DNA of 64,000 nucleotides from Taeniopygia guttata (lineage: Eukaryota; Chordata; Aves; Passeriformes; Estrildidae). The stretch spans positions 70,419,001-70,483,000 of the forward strand of contig NC_133028.1 of the NCBI RefSeq assembly GCF_048771995.1, written 5' to 3'. Below, in pieces: positions 32,484-64,000 of the stretch (within the stretch, counting starts at the first letter, position 1; each line of letters starts with the position of its first letter). The notes under the pieces were generated by a model. That model did not search any database. It saw nothing but the letters and a program-made list of their open reading frames with translations, and was not told the DNA's origin. A program made the position numbers and the translations under genes.

Positions 32484-35400
32484 GTGAGCGCGCCCCGCGG
32501 CCCCCGGCGTCCCCTCGGCCCCGCCGCCGCTCACCCCTGCCCCGCCTTGTGTCTCCTCTCCCTCAGCCTCTTCATCCTCTCCAACGAGACCGTCAACATC
32601 TGGAGCCACCTGCTCGGCTTCCTGCTCTTCTTCACGCTGGGCATCTACGACCTGACGGCCGTGCTGCCGGCGGCCGGCGCCTCCCGCGAAGACTTCGTCA
32701 TCTGCTCCGTCTGCCTCTTCTGCTTCCAGGTGGGCTCCAGCCCAGCCCATCGCACCGCGGGGTCAGAGCCGCCGCGGCCGGGCCGGACCTGAGCTGAGGG
32801 GAACTGAACGCGGCTGGCACAGGAGAGAGTCCGTGGGACACAAATGCGTTTGTCCGGGCCGTGTCCCACAGCTTCCGCAGTTTGAGGGGGCTTGAGGTGG
32901 CTGCAGGTGCTGCTGGAAAAGGCCAAGCACCAGAGCACAGGGATCAGCCGTGGTTTGATGGTGGGGAAGGGCAGGAGGGCTGTTGGCCTCCCTTTTTACG
33001 TGTCAGAGGAATCTGTTTGCAAGCAGACTTGAGGCGTGTCTCTGGTGGGCACCTGCAGCTCCTGTGCAGCACGCTGTCCTTGTGAGAGCACAGAAGAGCT
33101 AAAGGCACCATTTGTGTTCTCTGTAGGGTACAGAATTGCCTTTGTCCAGCCACAAGTGGCTCTAGGAGCAAACAAGCAGCCTGTGCCTAAGAGTTAAATT
33201 TCTGCGTGTTCCCTCAGTCAAGGCACACAGTGGGTGCTGGGCAGTCAGGGCAGATTTGGGCTTTGGCTTCTGCCTGGGGCACTCTGGCCCAGCAGAATTC
33301 ATCCTCCCCCTGTACTGGTGTGGATGTGTCTCCCTGGAGCACTGTCAGCTCTCTCAGCCTCAGGAGCCCACTGGTGTTACTTGTACAACTGGTTACTGTG
33401 GTTTGCCGTGTCCTGCTCCTCCTCCCCCCTGCCAGAGACGCTTTATGGCCAGCTGGCAGGGATCACAAGTGCCTGCACCGAGGCGGGTCATGGGCCAGGT
33501 GCCTGTTCCAGCTGCAGGGCTGAAGCTTGCTGTGCTCCCTGCTCCTTTGTAAAGAATTAACCCTCCTCCTCTGGCCCTCTGTGTAGGTCTGCATGCTTTG
33601 CTCAGTCGGATACCACCTGTTCTGCTGTCACCGCTCCGAGAAGACCAGCCGGCGCTGGATGGCACTGGATTATGCCGGCATTTCCATCGGGATCCTGGGC
33701 TGCTACGTGTCAGGCGTGTTCTATGCCTTCTACTGCAGCAACGTGAGTCAGGAGCACGTGTCCTTCCAGGGCTTAGTTTGTGTGGTCTCACTGTGGTTTC
33801 CGTGCTGCAGGAAGGGGGTTTAGTGCAGGTGTTTAAAGAGAACAGTAGTTGGGAGGCAGGGATGGGAACTGGAACACGCCCCTCTGACCTCAGCAGAACT
33901 CTGCCAGCTGAAGAGACAGGCAAATGCAGGTTTTCCTTTCCAGCTGTTGATTGCACCAACCTCAGGAGAATATTTAAATTTCTCTCAAGACAGGAAAACT
34001 TGACAGGTCCTACCTGCATCCAGTGCCTGAGGCTGGTCATGGGATATGCCCCATCACAGGTACTTTATTCAAACAGCATTGCCCACGAGGTAGCTGCTGT
34101 GAGGCAGAAACAACCTTGTTTTCCCTCCATCTAATGAGCTCCCTCCCCCTCAAGGTCTGCTGTGGACATGGCTGTGCAGGAGCTGAACTGGGCTGTTGAG
34201 GCACAGGTGCATTGAAAACATTTGGTGCAGGAAGTGCTTGGAATGAAGGATGTGGTGCCAGGTGCCCCCCCAGAAGCAGAGTCCCCTGCCCTCAGTGCCA
34301 GCTGACAAGCACAGGGCCCTGCACTCAGACCCATGGCTGGTGCTCGCAGCAGGGACAGGGTGGGGTCACTGAAACCTTCTGCCCAGAGCTGACTTTTGCA
34401 CTCCACAAACTTGCCTTGTTTCTTTCTGCCCTCAGTACTGGCGCCAGGTGTATTTGATCACTGTGCTGGCCATGATCCTGGCAGTGTTTTTCGCTCAGAT
34501 CCACCCCAGTTACCTCACACAGCAGTGGCACAGGCTGCGCTCCATCATCTTCTGCTCCGTGTCTGGCTATGGAATCATTCCCACCATCCACTGGGTTTGG
34601 CTCAATGGCGGCATTGGTGCATCCATTGTACAGGTAATTAAAAAAAAAGAAGGAAATAAGATTCCCTTTTGCTTTTCACTTGCCATCTTCCTTGAGTTCT
34701 CTTACACTTGGGGAAACAACGGGGAAGGAAGAGGAGTTAAAATCCCTCTAAAGACAGAATTCTTTTGGTTGATACAATCCAAATGGGAACACTGAGAACT
34801 GTGTTGAGAGGGGAGAGACAGTTTGGGAAGCTTCATTGTGTTGTGCTGCCCTAAAGCTGCAGGGAGGGAAGGAATGCAGGATCCAGCTGTGTCTGTGTCT
34901 GGGCATGGAGCAGCCTGTGCGGGCAGACCACACCCTCACCAGGGCCAGGGGCCAGGGACTGAGGTGCCTATGGAGCAGGAAGGAACCTGTCAGGCTGCAG
35001 GAGTGCTCAGGGCTGGCCGCCTCCACAGATCCAGAGGGCAACCAGGAGACACTGGGATGATGGGATGATTATGTGTCTCCTCTCCTGTTCCCTAGGATGG
35101 CAGCAGAAATCAGCATTTACCTGCTCAGCCCTCTGACTCCCACACAATCCTCCTCTAACAGCTCTTTCATGTTAGTATTTTCCTGTTTGTTTCACCCCTT
35201 GGAATTATGCTGTGAAAGCAGCAGCCCAATACAGCCAAAGGCAGTCCAATGTGCCCCGGTATGAACCACCCTGAAATCACTGCAGTTGCCCAGCAACACC
35301 TGATAGTGCTGAAGGAAATGCTCCCTTTTCGTAGTGAGCACAAACTGCACACACCTGAGCTGGCCTGGATGGATGGCTGTCCCCTGGGGTGAGGGTTCAG

Positions 35401-36532
35401 CCTGGTCCAGAACTGCTGTGGAATGTGGCAGAGCACTACTTGAAAAGAGATGTGGCCTTCATAGAGGACATTTCACACTGGCCTCTAAAAATCATCTGTA
35501 GCAGTTGTACCCCCACACTTCCCCATCTGGCTTCCCCTGGGATAGCAGGATGGTGTCTATGGTACACATTTTGTTTCCATACTTCAGAAAAACAGCCCAC
35601 TTTTGGTAACAAACCATTCTGCTAGCAAGATCCACCTGGTGGCTGAGTTGCTGTGAGCAGTCCTGCCTGCAGCAGCGGCGATCCCAGCATAAGAGGGATG
35701 TGCACTGCAGTGTCCCTCACCCTGGCTGTCCTGTACAGGCCCAGGTGACCTTTCACAGACACATGCTCTGGCTGCTGTCGGCTGAACTGAGTAGAAGCAA
35801 GAGGCTGGAATAAAAGAGGTTTCTTCCCACTCAGCCTTGCCCAGAGTTTGGCATGTGTGTCCACGTTGGATTTGTGCATAGCTAACACAGGCAGGGAAGG
35901 AAGATTCGGTGTTGCCATGCCTTTTCCTTTTTTATCTTTGGGGACTTTTTTTCCTGTTTTTGCCTTCTAACAGAATAGGAGAGCTTCCTTTTCTTTTGCA
36001 GGAGTTTGCTCCGCGGGTATTTGTCATGTACTTCATCGCTGCTGTAGCTTTTCTCTTCTATATTTCCAAAGTTCCAGAAAGATACTTCCCAGGTAGGAAA
36101 TTCTCTTCTGGCTGTTTTCTTTCCTGCAGTTAAGCTTCCCACAGTGCTTATTGTGGGTCCTGAACTTCCTGGGAGAGAACAAGCTGACCATGTTCCCCAT
36201 GCAGTGTTCCCATACAGAGTAAAAGAGTGGGTCGAGGCAGACAACTTCCATCAAGTTCGTTAAAGAACCTTCCCTGTCACCCCTCAAGGGCAGGGTGTGG
36301 CAGAGCCGTGCAGGAGACTGGTTGCTGATTGCACTGCATATGTTGTGGCCAAATTTAACAGCTGAACTCCTTGCCCCTCTCCCCCACAGGCCAGCTGAAC
36401 TACCTCGGCTCGAGCCACCAAGTGTGGCACATCCTGGCAGTGGTGATGCTGTATTGGTGGCACCAGTCCACAGTGTACATCATGCAGTACCGACACAGCA
36501 AGCCCTGCCCCGAGTACAGCACGGACTTGTGA
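32299..36532 (+). CDS. PAQR3: PAQR3 (Raf kinase trapping to Golgi), complete, six coding exons
   Basis: Joining 32299-32483, 32567-32729, 33587-33742, 34436-34633, 36002-36092 and 36390-36532 gives 311 codons plus stop, the length I remember for human PAQR3, and every junction has GT-AG and keeps frame. The product is a Golgi seven-TM protein of the PAQR/AdipoR (HlyIII) family. PAQR3 is known to sequester Raf-1/B-Raf at the Golgi, damping Ras-ERK signalling, and to anchor SCAP/SREBP there. Residues 1-75 are the cytosolic N-terminus ending in NETVNIWSH. Hydrophobic segments lie at about 77-95, 104-128, 141-165, 173-190, 204-224, 240-256 and 275-295. The AdipoR metal site is intact: His76, Asp144 in LDYAG, His274 and His278 in SSHQVWH. 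The start has A at -3 and matches the family N-terminus MHQKLL. The C-terminus (YSTDL) differs from my memory of human. It converges with BMP2K. Confidence 0.98.
32567..32729 (+). CDS. PAQR3: PAQR3 coding exon 2
   Basis: It encodes the end of Ser62 to Gln116. It carries NETVNIWSH with metal-ligand His76, the first TM segment and most of the second. Acceptor CCCTCAG, donor CAG then GTGGGC. The next intron (32730-33586) shows no other feature. Confidence 0.97.
33587..33742 (+). CDS. PAQR3: PAQR3 coding exon 3
   Basis: It encodes residues 117-168 in phase 0: the rest of TM2, the HRSEK loop, and TM3 with Asp144 of the LDYAG motif. Acceptor TGTGTAG, donor AAC then GTGAGT. The next intron is 33743-34435. 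Confidence 0.97.
34436..34633 (+). CDS. PAQR3: PAQR3 coding exon 4
   Basis: It encodes residues 169-234 in phase 0: TM4 and TM5, including the PTIHWVW segment. Acceptor CCCTCAG, donor CAG then GTAATT. The next intron (34634-36001) is the longest of the gene. Confidence 0.97.
36002..36092 (+). CDS. PAQR3: PAQR3 coding exon 5
   Basis: It encodes residues 235-264 plus one base of Gly265: TM6 and the conserved ISKVPERYFPG loop. Acceptor TTTTGCAG, donor CCAG then GTAGGA. Confidence 0.97.
36390..36532 (+). CDS. PAQR3: PAQR3 coding exon 6 and stop
   Basis: It encodes the rest of Gly265 to Leu311 and TGA at 36530-36532. It carries SSHQVWH with His274 and His278, TM7, and the C-terminal tail ending CPEYSTDL. 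A consensus donor (CCAAG then GTACGG) follows six bases after the stop. Confidence 0.97.
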
Positions 36533-36644
36533 GCCAAGGTACGGCTGTTGCCATCCTCGGGGAACAGGATACTCTAACCACAGGCTTTGGGAATGCTGGC
36601 CTGAACCTCAGGTCACTGCTGCAGAGTGGGTCCCAACTGGTGCA

Positions 36645-36650
36645 AATAAA
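36645..36650 (+). terminator. PAQR3: Early poly(A) signal of PAQR3 (candidate)
   Basis: AATAAA 113 nt after the stop codon, followed by a GT/TG-containing stretch (GGGATGTGATG). It would make a very short 3' UTR. It lies inside the possible 3' UTR intron, so use of either would exclude the other. Confidence 0.35.
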
Positions 36651-38651
36651 AAGCAGGGATGTGATGCCAGGCACTGCTCACCTGTGCTGCTCCAGTGGAT
36701 GAGGCTGTGTAGAGCTGCTGGGCCCTTGAGCAGTTTTAGAGCAGACTGGACTCAGCCCAACCAGATCCCTTCCAGCTCTGTGTCACAAGCTGAGTAGTCT
36801 CAAACCGTCATTAGTACTTGTCCTTAAGTAGCCTTTAACTCAGGCTTTTGTCAGATTTTCAGTCTGCTTAGCATTGATCTGGATGTTGTGGAAATCAGAT
36901 GAGTTGCCAATTACATGTGCACAGTGATTTACCTTGTTTGCCTGCTCTGTTTCAGAAGCAGCACGAGAGGATTTGTGACCGAGGGTCTGGACCTCATGTG
37001 AAGAGCTGTGCTGTCAAGGACTGAGGCAGCTACTTTCTCGACTCCTGGACTGTTAACCCCTTGCTGGGACAGTGTTACTGCAAGCTTTGATAAACACAGC
37101 AGCACTGCCTGGGGTCGGAGGGGCATTTCCTTCTCAGTCAATTCCTGCCCTGCAGTCGAGTGCCAAACAGCTCTTCCCGGAGTGGGACAGCAGCACGCTG
37201 AGCTACCTGGGCACGCAGATCCCAGCAGGATGTTTTGTTGCTTGGCAGACATGAACGGCTCAGCCAAGGGCACTCAGGCCTGAACACCAGGTTTTCAGGG
37301 GGTGTGCACAGTTAGGAGAACACTCCTGGCAGCATACCTGTAAAATTGTAGGAACTGTGGGAGCTGGTCCTAGATCCAAAGCACAGGCCTGTGGGCTGTG
37401 CATGGAAGATGTACTTACGCTTCAGCACTGGAACAGGAATGTATGAACTGGAATTCAGTGGATTTGTGTCCTGATCTGGATGAGCTCTTTCCCATTCTCT
37501 GGGAGATGAGATCACATGGCATCCTGCACACCTAGATCTTCATTGCAGATCTTGAAAATAGCCTCCCCCAAGGGGGGTCGTGGTCGTGCCAATGCTTGAA
37601 GAAATTTCTCTTGATCCCTTCAGTAATCTGGAATCAGTATTTCAAAATTTCAGCAGTACCACTAAGACTGCTTGTCCATGTTTGTTGCTGTTTTGCAATC
37701 AGGGAACCTGCTGGGGATGCAGATTCCTGACTTTTGGCCTTTCCCTGCGTGCAGGATGATACTGCACTTGCAGACACGGTTGCCCAAAAGCACCAGCTGT
37801 CACAATCCTGCCACAGTGCCAAGGCTGCTTGGAGTTTCAGGATATGTTGTGGAACCATCTTTTATGAAATGAACACCAGGGAGCCATGAAATACACTGGT
37901 TAGTGTGCAGCTGCAGCCCAGCACCACGCAGCTCCAGAGGTGCCAGTCTTCTGAACAGCACTGAACTCCTTTGGACATCTGGGTTAGAGCAAGGATGCTG
38001 TTGGGAGTAGTCCTGTGTGGCTAGGTCCTTGTGGAGAGGGCTTCCCCCTAATCCACTGGGAGAGGCTCTGTTACTTGCCCAAAGCTGCCTCCCTCTGGGC
38101 TAAGGCAGAGGAGCAGAACTTGTTTTCCAAGGAGACATGGAGTGTAGGTGGAAGCTTACAGATAGGCACCTAAATGCCTTGGGCATGGAGAAGGCACTGC
38201 TGATGTGCTGGGCAGAGGGTGGTTCTGGTGCTTTTCTGTTGATTTTTTTAAATTAAGAAACAAGTATTGGCAAAACTGACTCTGCATTAATGATTCACCT
38301 CCCACAGCTTTCAGCCTTTCAGTGTAAACACTGATTTTTTAAATGATTTTTTTTAACTTGACAGCCAAGCAAGTTTCAAGTGCACTAATTACTACTACTG
38401 AAGCCTGACAAGGAACTTGCAAATGTACAAGTCTGTTTCTGGTGTTATGTGTACAGTAATACCCCAGGAATGTGTCTGTGCTCTGAAACATTACTGACTT
38501 TAGTATTTGCTAATGTATTTTTATAATGGAAAGTTGTAACTTCTCCAACGGTTTTCACCAGATAAGGAAACTGATTGCCAAGCTGTGCATTTTTACCTGA
38601 CACAATTTATCAAGCTGCATGATTATCTTTGATGTACATACTGAACTTAAA

Positions 38652-38657
38652 AATAAA
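38652..38657 (+). terminator. PAQR3: Distal poly(A) signal of PAQR3
   Basis: AATAAA about 2.1 kb after the stop, followed within 30 nt by a T-rich GGCTTTTTCCTTGG stretch that suits a downstream element. This is the best candidate for the main 3' end. Confidence 0.7.
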
Positions 38658-38680
38658 TTCCAGTTCATTGGCTTTTTCCT

Positions 38681-39264
38681 TGGAGTAACATCATTCCTGC
38701 TTCTCATGCAGCAAAACAGTAGATGTCAATGGCTCAGCCATGGAACTTGTGCTACAGACAGGGATTTTGTGGGGAGATTCTCTAGCTGAATTTGCTGATG
38801 AACTCAGCTTTTCATTCTGCTACCAGTACTCTTTATTAACCGAGTCCTGCTGCTGCTTTATCTGTTCTTGACCCTTCCCATTCTTACTTCAGCTCACCCA
38901 AGAGTAAAATCAATACAAGGAGCATTCAAACAACCTGCTGCAGTAAACATCTGCAGGAAGGGGCTCACACCACATTATAGCTCCATCCAGAAATGCAGAG
39001 CTCAGCCCAGTGGCACTGGGAGCCATACACAACCTTTCTGCAGGAAGGCTTTAAGGAGTAACACTGAACAGAAGGATTTTTAACCACCTGAGCACAGCAG
39101 GATGACTGGACAGCAAACAGAACTACTTAAAACAGGTGCTTACATGACAGTTACAAAATCACTTGGCAGCAGCAGTGCTTACAACGAGTAAATTAAAGCC
39201 TACACACTAAGACTTCACAATGCAGTGTTGAAGAGACCTGCAAAGGCACTGTTAACCAGGTTCT
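38681..39264. other. Tail-to-tail interval between PAQR3 and BMP2K
   Basis: Between the distal PAQR3 poly(A) signal and the most distal BMP2K candidate signal (reverse complement of AATAAA at 39265-39270) only about 0.6 kb remains. A further minus-strand AATAAA lies at 38832-38837. No gene is seen here. Confidence 0.5.
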
Positions 39265-39270
39265 TTTATT
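39265..39270 (-). terminator. BMP2K: Distal poly(A) signal of BMP2K (candidate)
   Basis: TTTATT on the plus strand, AATAAA on the minus strand. It is the last such signal before the minus strand would run toward the PAQR3 3' end. Confidence 0.35.
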
Positions 39271-40993
39271 TAACAACTCCAAGGGTTTTATGATATACAC
39301 CAGCTTCACAAAAAAAGTTAAAAGTTCTCACTTTAGTAGTAGACAAAAAAGCTTTAGAAACTCCAAGTCTAACAAGAAATGGAAGTGTAGTTCAGGCAAG
39401 TGCACTTAAAAGCTGAATGCCAGCAATTTAAAAATAGTTTTTATGCTCTTTAATAGTAGGTGATACCTCAGTCACAACTTTAGCCATACACACCATCTCC
39501 TTGATTTCCTTTCAAAATAAGCTCTACAGAACAGTAATGCAGCAGCCAGCCTTGGTGCTTAACTCATATTCACTCAAGTCACCAACATGATTGTGGCTGC
39601 TGGGTCACCAACACCACAGCAACTCCAAGGGCTACGTGATGTGTGCATGTGTATATTTTATATATACTTCTTAGATATATAAAAATACACAATATCATAT
39701 AAAAAACTCCAGATAAACTCTTTTTCTCACAGTAGCAAATATATCAACTTATTTTCACAGTACTTGGTTTTACTAACTGGGACACCCAGAATGATTCAGA
39801 CGCTGGTGCTCACAGAGCCCCCTGCCACACACAGGGCAACCAAAGCATTAACTGTATTAATTACACACCTAAGGGCCCTTTGAGTCCACAGGCAAACACA
39901 ACTAACTGGTTTTTCTTTGCATCACCACAACTACCCAAATGTGGTTGTGCTTCTTAGTGCTTTGGGACAGATGCTCTCTGCAGCAGCTGATGCTAAAAGG
40001 CCTGTGCTTCAGTCCCTCAACATGCTGAAGGAGAAGCTGTAAAAACCCATTGGGATTTCTGTCTGGAAGGGAAGTGTCAACTCCTTACCTTGCCCTCTTG
40101 CTACCACAGGCAGCACGTACATGTCTACTGCAGCAAGAGCTTTCCTGATTTCACGTAAGGTTACGTTGCACTCCACACACCCTGAAAGGCAAAGGATACC
40201 CCATTCCCTGACAGTCACACATTTCACCTCCTTTGAATAGTGGATAGTGGCTGAAAATAACCCCAAACTTGGGTTCAGTTGTGTATAAACTACATATACC
40301 AGGAAAAGTCAGCTTAAGCTTAGCAGGGTGCACCAATCTCATATCGACCATAAGAAAGGATCAAATAACTAACTCTAAAGAGGAAAAAAAAGGTAAATTT
40401 AAGCAAAAATCTGACTGGTGTCTTGAGTATGAAGAACAGGTATGTTAAGGCCATTAGGAGGCAAATATCATGGGCCATAACTGGTGCCAGCTCTAGAATC
40501 ACTGCGTCTGCAGCTTGCCTTTGCCTTATCTCTCCCTTCAGCTCTGCTGTGCTGCAGTATAACTGCATAGAGACCCTCTGCCAAAACCCCCTACAGCCCT
40601 CCCCAGCCTGGAGCCTTGGGGTAAACCAACAGTACATGAACATTTGCACATTTCCTATTTGTAATTTACCTGATCACTTCTGCCCACTCTGGGTCTGCTG
40701 ATGCCCAGCCTCCTCCCTGTATTCCAACAGCCCTCACCTCTCCTCCTGGGCCCTGGAGCCAAGCCCCAGGGCCGTGTGCATTGTTAACCCTTCCCGTTGC
40801 TTTCCCACTGGGAAGACAGCAACAGCCTGGCTTTGGCGAGGACTGGCCACATTTAGGACCACAGTTTTCATCTCATTTTGTGTCCACCTCACTGCCACAT
40901 TTGTCATCTTGCTCTGTTCCAAGAGCTCTTCAGGCAGGTAACAGCTCTGAAAGACATTGAGAAAGGCAGCTTATAATAAGCACGCACAGAGGG

Positions 40994-41013
40994 AAAAAAA
41001 AAAAAAAAAAAAA
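40994..41013. repeat. A(20) homopolymer
   Basis: Uninterrupted run of 20 A followed by an A/G-rich AAAGAAAGAAAAAG stretch to about 41027. Confidence 0.9.
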
Positions 41014-42456
41014 GAAAGAAAAAGACTGAAAAGACTGTTAACCTGAGTGTCAGAAATGCTACAAAAATTGGCATGTGCTTCTTGCAGCCTTTGGCACCAA
41101 ACAGGTGAGAAGAGCAGTAATAAAGCCTGGAAAGTCCTGTGTTGAAACATTTCTACTCAATCTCCTAAAGGCTTAACTCCTAAAGGAAAAGGCACCCTGA
41201 AGCAGGCACAGCTGGAATATTCCACTTATACCCTGTGAGAAGTGAAACTGAGGAAGATGAAGGCAGCTATCTATACACCATCACTGTGAGTATATTCAGA
41301 TTACAGAGCTAATGGAAGCAATCTCCCACACCTCCTAGGGGGAATTGGATCAAACTGATCCCAAAGGAGTCTCGTGATTTGTTTTCCATGTGTTTTCAGT
41401 GACTATTGAAAGGGACCAAATCCCACCCCACCCCTGCCAGATCTCAGGATCACAGATCTCCTGAATATCCAGCAGGAGGCAGCGGGGAAAAAAGCCCACA
41501 ACCCTGAATAGTTCACTTCACCTGTGACAGGGGGCACATGAGGACACTCGGCCACAAATAGGGAAGTCCCCAATGTGCAAACAGCCGGCTACCTACTCCT
41601 CAGCCTCCAGTGGAGCAGTACAGAAAGGGGAGACACCTCCTTCCGTGTCCCCGTGAGGATGGCCATGGAACCCAGGCTGGGCTGTCCCAATGGGCATTGT
41701 CTCTGCACATGGTGTCCATCCTGCCAACACGTACCACAGGAAGCAAACCCTGTGCTCGGCGGTGCTCACACCTCCTGCCATCACCCGGGCACCTCCCAGA
41801 GGTGCTGGGCAGCAGCTCCTTCCCGAAAGGCTCCGTGGGGTGAAATGCAGCTCAGTGGTCTGGCAGGCACCAGCTCCTGCTGGAACACAGCTGGGGCAGG
41901 AAGCACCCCCAAAGCTCAGTGCATTTAGCAAACCTTAAAAGAACATCGGATTACAGTCATTTCATAAAACTGTTGTGGTAAAAAACCAACAGGTCCGAGA
42001 CAGGACACATTTTCGTTTCAATCAAAACCCAAGAGGAAAACAGACACAAATCCCAAGTTGTAATCAAACCAATCCAATGGTTGTACCTCACAGTCATATC
42101 CGCAAGTCATCTGAAACACTCCACATGCCCAAGGACAGCCCCTCTTCCAGTATGCTGAGGAGTCTCCCAAAGTGCTGTAATTCCGGCCATGTCCCTGCTG
42201 GCTCACTCCCCCACACATTCAAGGCTTCTCACAGATCATAAATCACCTGCTTCTTTAGTTTTGACTCTACATTTCCAGTTTGCTACTTTACATTAATGGC
42301 ACTTACTGTTAAAAAAATAATTCAAAATTGACCATTTAGGCACACACAAAAAAATAATCTGCCTTTCATCTCTGCAGCTGCATAGATGTCTGTAAGGTCC
42401 CAAGCCATAGCTGTGCTCTGGAATTCTGGGCCACAGCCCCTTGAGGATGTGGCTGC

Positions 42457-42462
42457 TTTATT
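42457..42462 (-). terminator. BMP2K: Proximal poly(A) signal of BMP2K (candidate)
   Basis: AATAAA on the minus strand, about 530 nt after the stop codon. Confidence 0.4.
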
Positions 42463-42943
42463 TTTATGATTAATAAAGATAGTTTTCACCTAGGAAGCAA
42501 AGACGTGGCTACTTCCAGCACATAATCTGGATATCAGTATGTCTTGGTTCTTAGATCTGCTGAGACATGAAGAAGGACCACAGTTCATTAGCCTCCTATA
42601 CATATGGGAAGCATTTTCCATGTGCTCCCTGCCTCTTCTGCTCCACCAGGGCACATGGCAGAGGGATGGAAAGGCAAGACCAAAGTGCACAATGACAGTA
42701 TGTCCCAGGGCCCCAAGTCAGTGACACAGATTTGTATCCAATTCCTCACTTCATCCTGGGAGCCATCTGCCATAAGGAAACAACACTTCTGATTTTTTTA
42801 CTCTTTTTCTCAAAAAGACCCAAATCAGAATTAGCTGTTACTTGCAATTCCATCACGCATACAGGCCACTGTCTCCTCAGCCTGAACAAGCTGTACAACC
42901 CAGGCTCCTGGCATTTCAACCACATAAATTACTCCACTAAACC

Positions 42944-42949
42944 TTTATT
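42944..42949 (-). terminator. BMP2K: Very early poly(A) signal of BMP2K (candidate)
   Basis: AATAAA on the minus strand about 45 nt after the stop codon. If used, the transcript would have almost no 3' UTR. Confidence 0.25.
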
Positions 42950-42993
42950 AAGGGACTTGGAGAGGTGGAGAGGGGGAAACCCATTGGAAGCCT

Positions 42994-64000
<21,007 letters not shown>

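Larger units (their letters stand above)
32066..32560 (+). promoter_or_regulatory. CpG-island promoter and 5' end of PAQR3
   Basis: CpGs are very dense from about 32040 through coding exon 1 and the 83-bp first intron. An Sp1-type GGGGCGG lies at 32121-32127. No TATA box is seen at a suitable place, which fits a dispersed CpG-island promoter. The transcription start is not resolvable by eye but should lie in about 32150-32290. Two TGACG sites and a 30-bp tandem duplication lie within it. Confidence 0.8.
36533..38680 (+). other. PAQR3: PAQR3 3' UTR (probable extent)
   Basis: The region after the stop has no coding potential and ends at a strong AATAAA at 38652-38657. A Pumilio-type TGTACATA lies at 38633-38640, just before it. 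An internal AATAAA at 36645-36650 could give a short form. A possible intron (36539-36955) lies at its start. The end point is inferred from the signal, not from transcript data. Confidence 0.65.
39265..42993 (-). other. BMP2K: BMP2K 3' UTR (maximal candidate extent)
   Basis: No further coding exon is recognised below the BMP2K stop at 42994-42996. On the minus strand AATAAA signals occur at 42944-42949, 42457-42462 and 39265-39270, so the 3' UTR could be about 50 nt, 0.5 kb or 3.7 kb long. It includes an A(20) tract at 40994-41013. Which end is used cannot be read from sequence alone. Confidence 0.45.

Noticed and set aside
36720..36800. CR1-retrotransposon-like wording (GATCCCTTCCAGCTCTGTG)
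   Set aside because: The match is too short and lacks the CR1 3' tail repeats; I would not call an element from it.

Overview
The window is vertebrate nuclear DNA, most probably from a bird. The evidence is the order and orientation of two recognisable genes (PAQR3 on +, BMP2K on -, tail to tail, as I remember them from mammals and chicken), compact introns including one of 83 bp, a GC-rich minisatellite at a CpG-island promoter, and few recognisable interspersed repeats. The class is an inference. I see no bacterial, phage or CRISPR content.

Layout. 1-31040: about 31 kb of noncoding DNA upstream of PAQR3. I recognise no protein-coding gene there. It holds homopolymer and CA tracts, several AT-rich, homeobox-motif-rich blocks that look like conserved enhancers, CpG-rich patches, one exon-like segment with both splice sites on the minus strand (23617-23734), and a possible LTR relic near 8 kb. 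31040-32065: a degenerate G-rich minisatellite built on a CTGAGG core. 32065-32560: the CpG-island promoter of PAQR3, with a perfect 30-bp tandem duplication and two TGACG sites. 32299-36532: complete PAQR3, six coding exons, 311 codons plus stop, with all four seven-TM metal-site residues present. Its 3' UTR probably ends near 38670. 38680-39260: short tail-to-tail gap. 39265-42993: probable BMP2K 3' UTR. 42994-62620: nine 3' coding exons of BMP2K on the minus strand (829 codons plus stop), covering the end of the kinase domain and the whole endocytic-adaptor-like C-terminal region. The kinase core and N-terminus lie beyond 64000. The window ends inside a BMP2K intron.

Function. PAQR3 (RKTG) is a Golgi seven-TM protein that tethers Raf and SCAP. 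BMP2K (BIKE) is an AAK1/Numb-associated family kinase of clathrin-mediated traffic. They are neighbours by position; the sequence does not show that they act in one pathway.

Most worth a second look: a GC-AG intron before the last BMP2K exon, required by the reading frame; a 12-codon read-through tail at the exon ending at 55990 that would produce a short BMP2K isoform; absence of the long Gln/His tract known in human BMP2K; the minisatellite abutting the PAQR3 promoter; an overlapping uORF at the PAQR3 start; and a possible intron in the PAQR3 3' UTR. I found no evidence of a wholly new multi-gene system.
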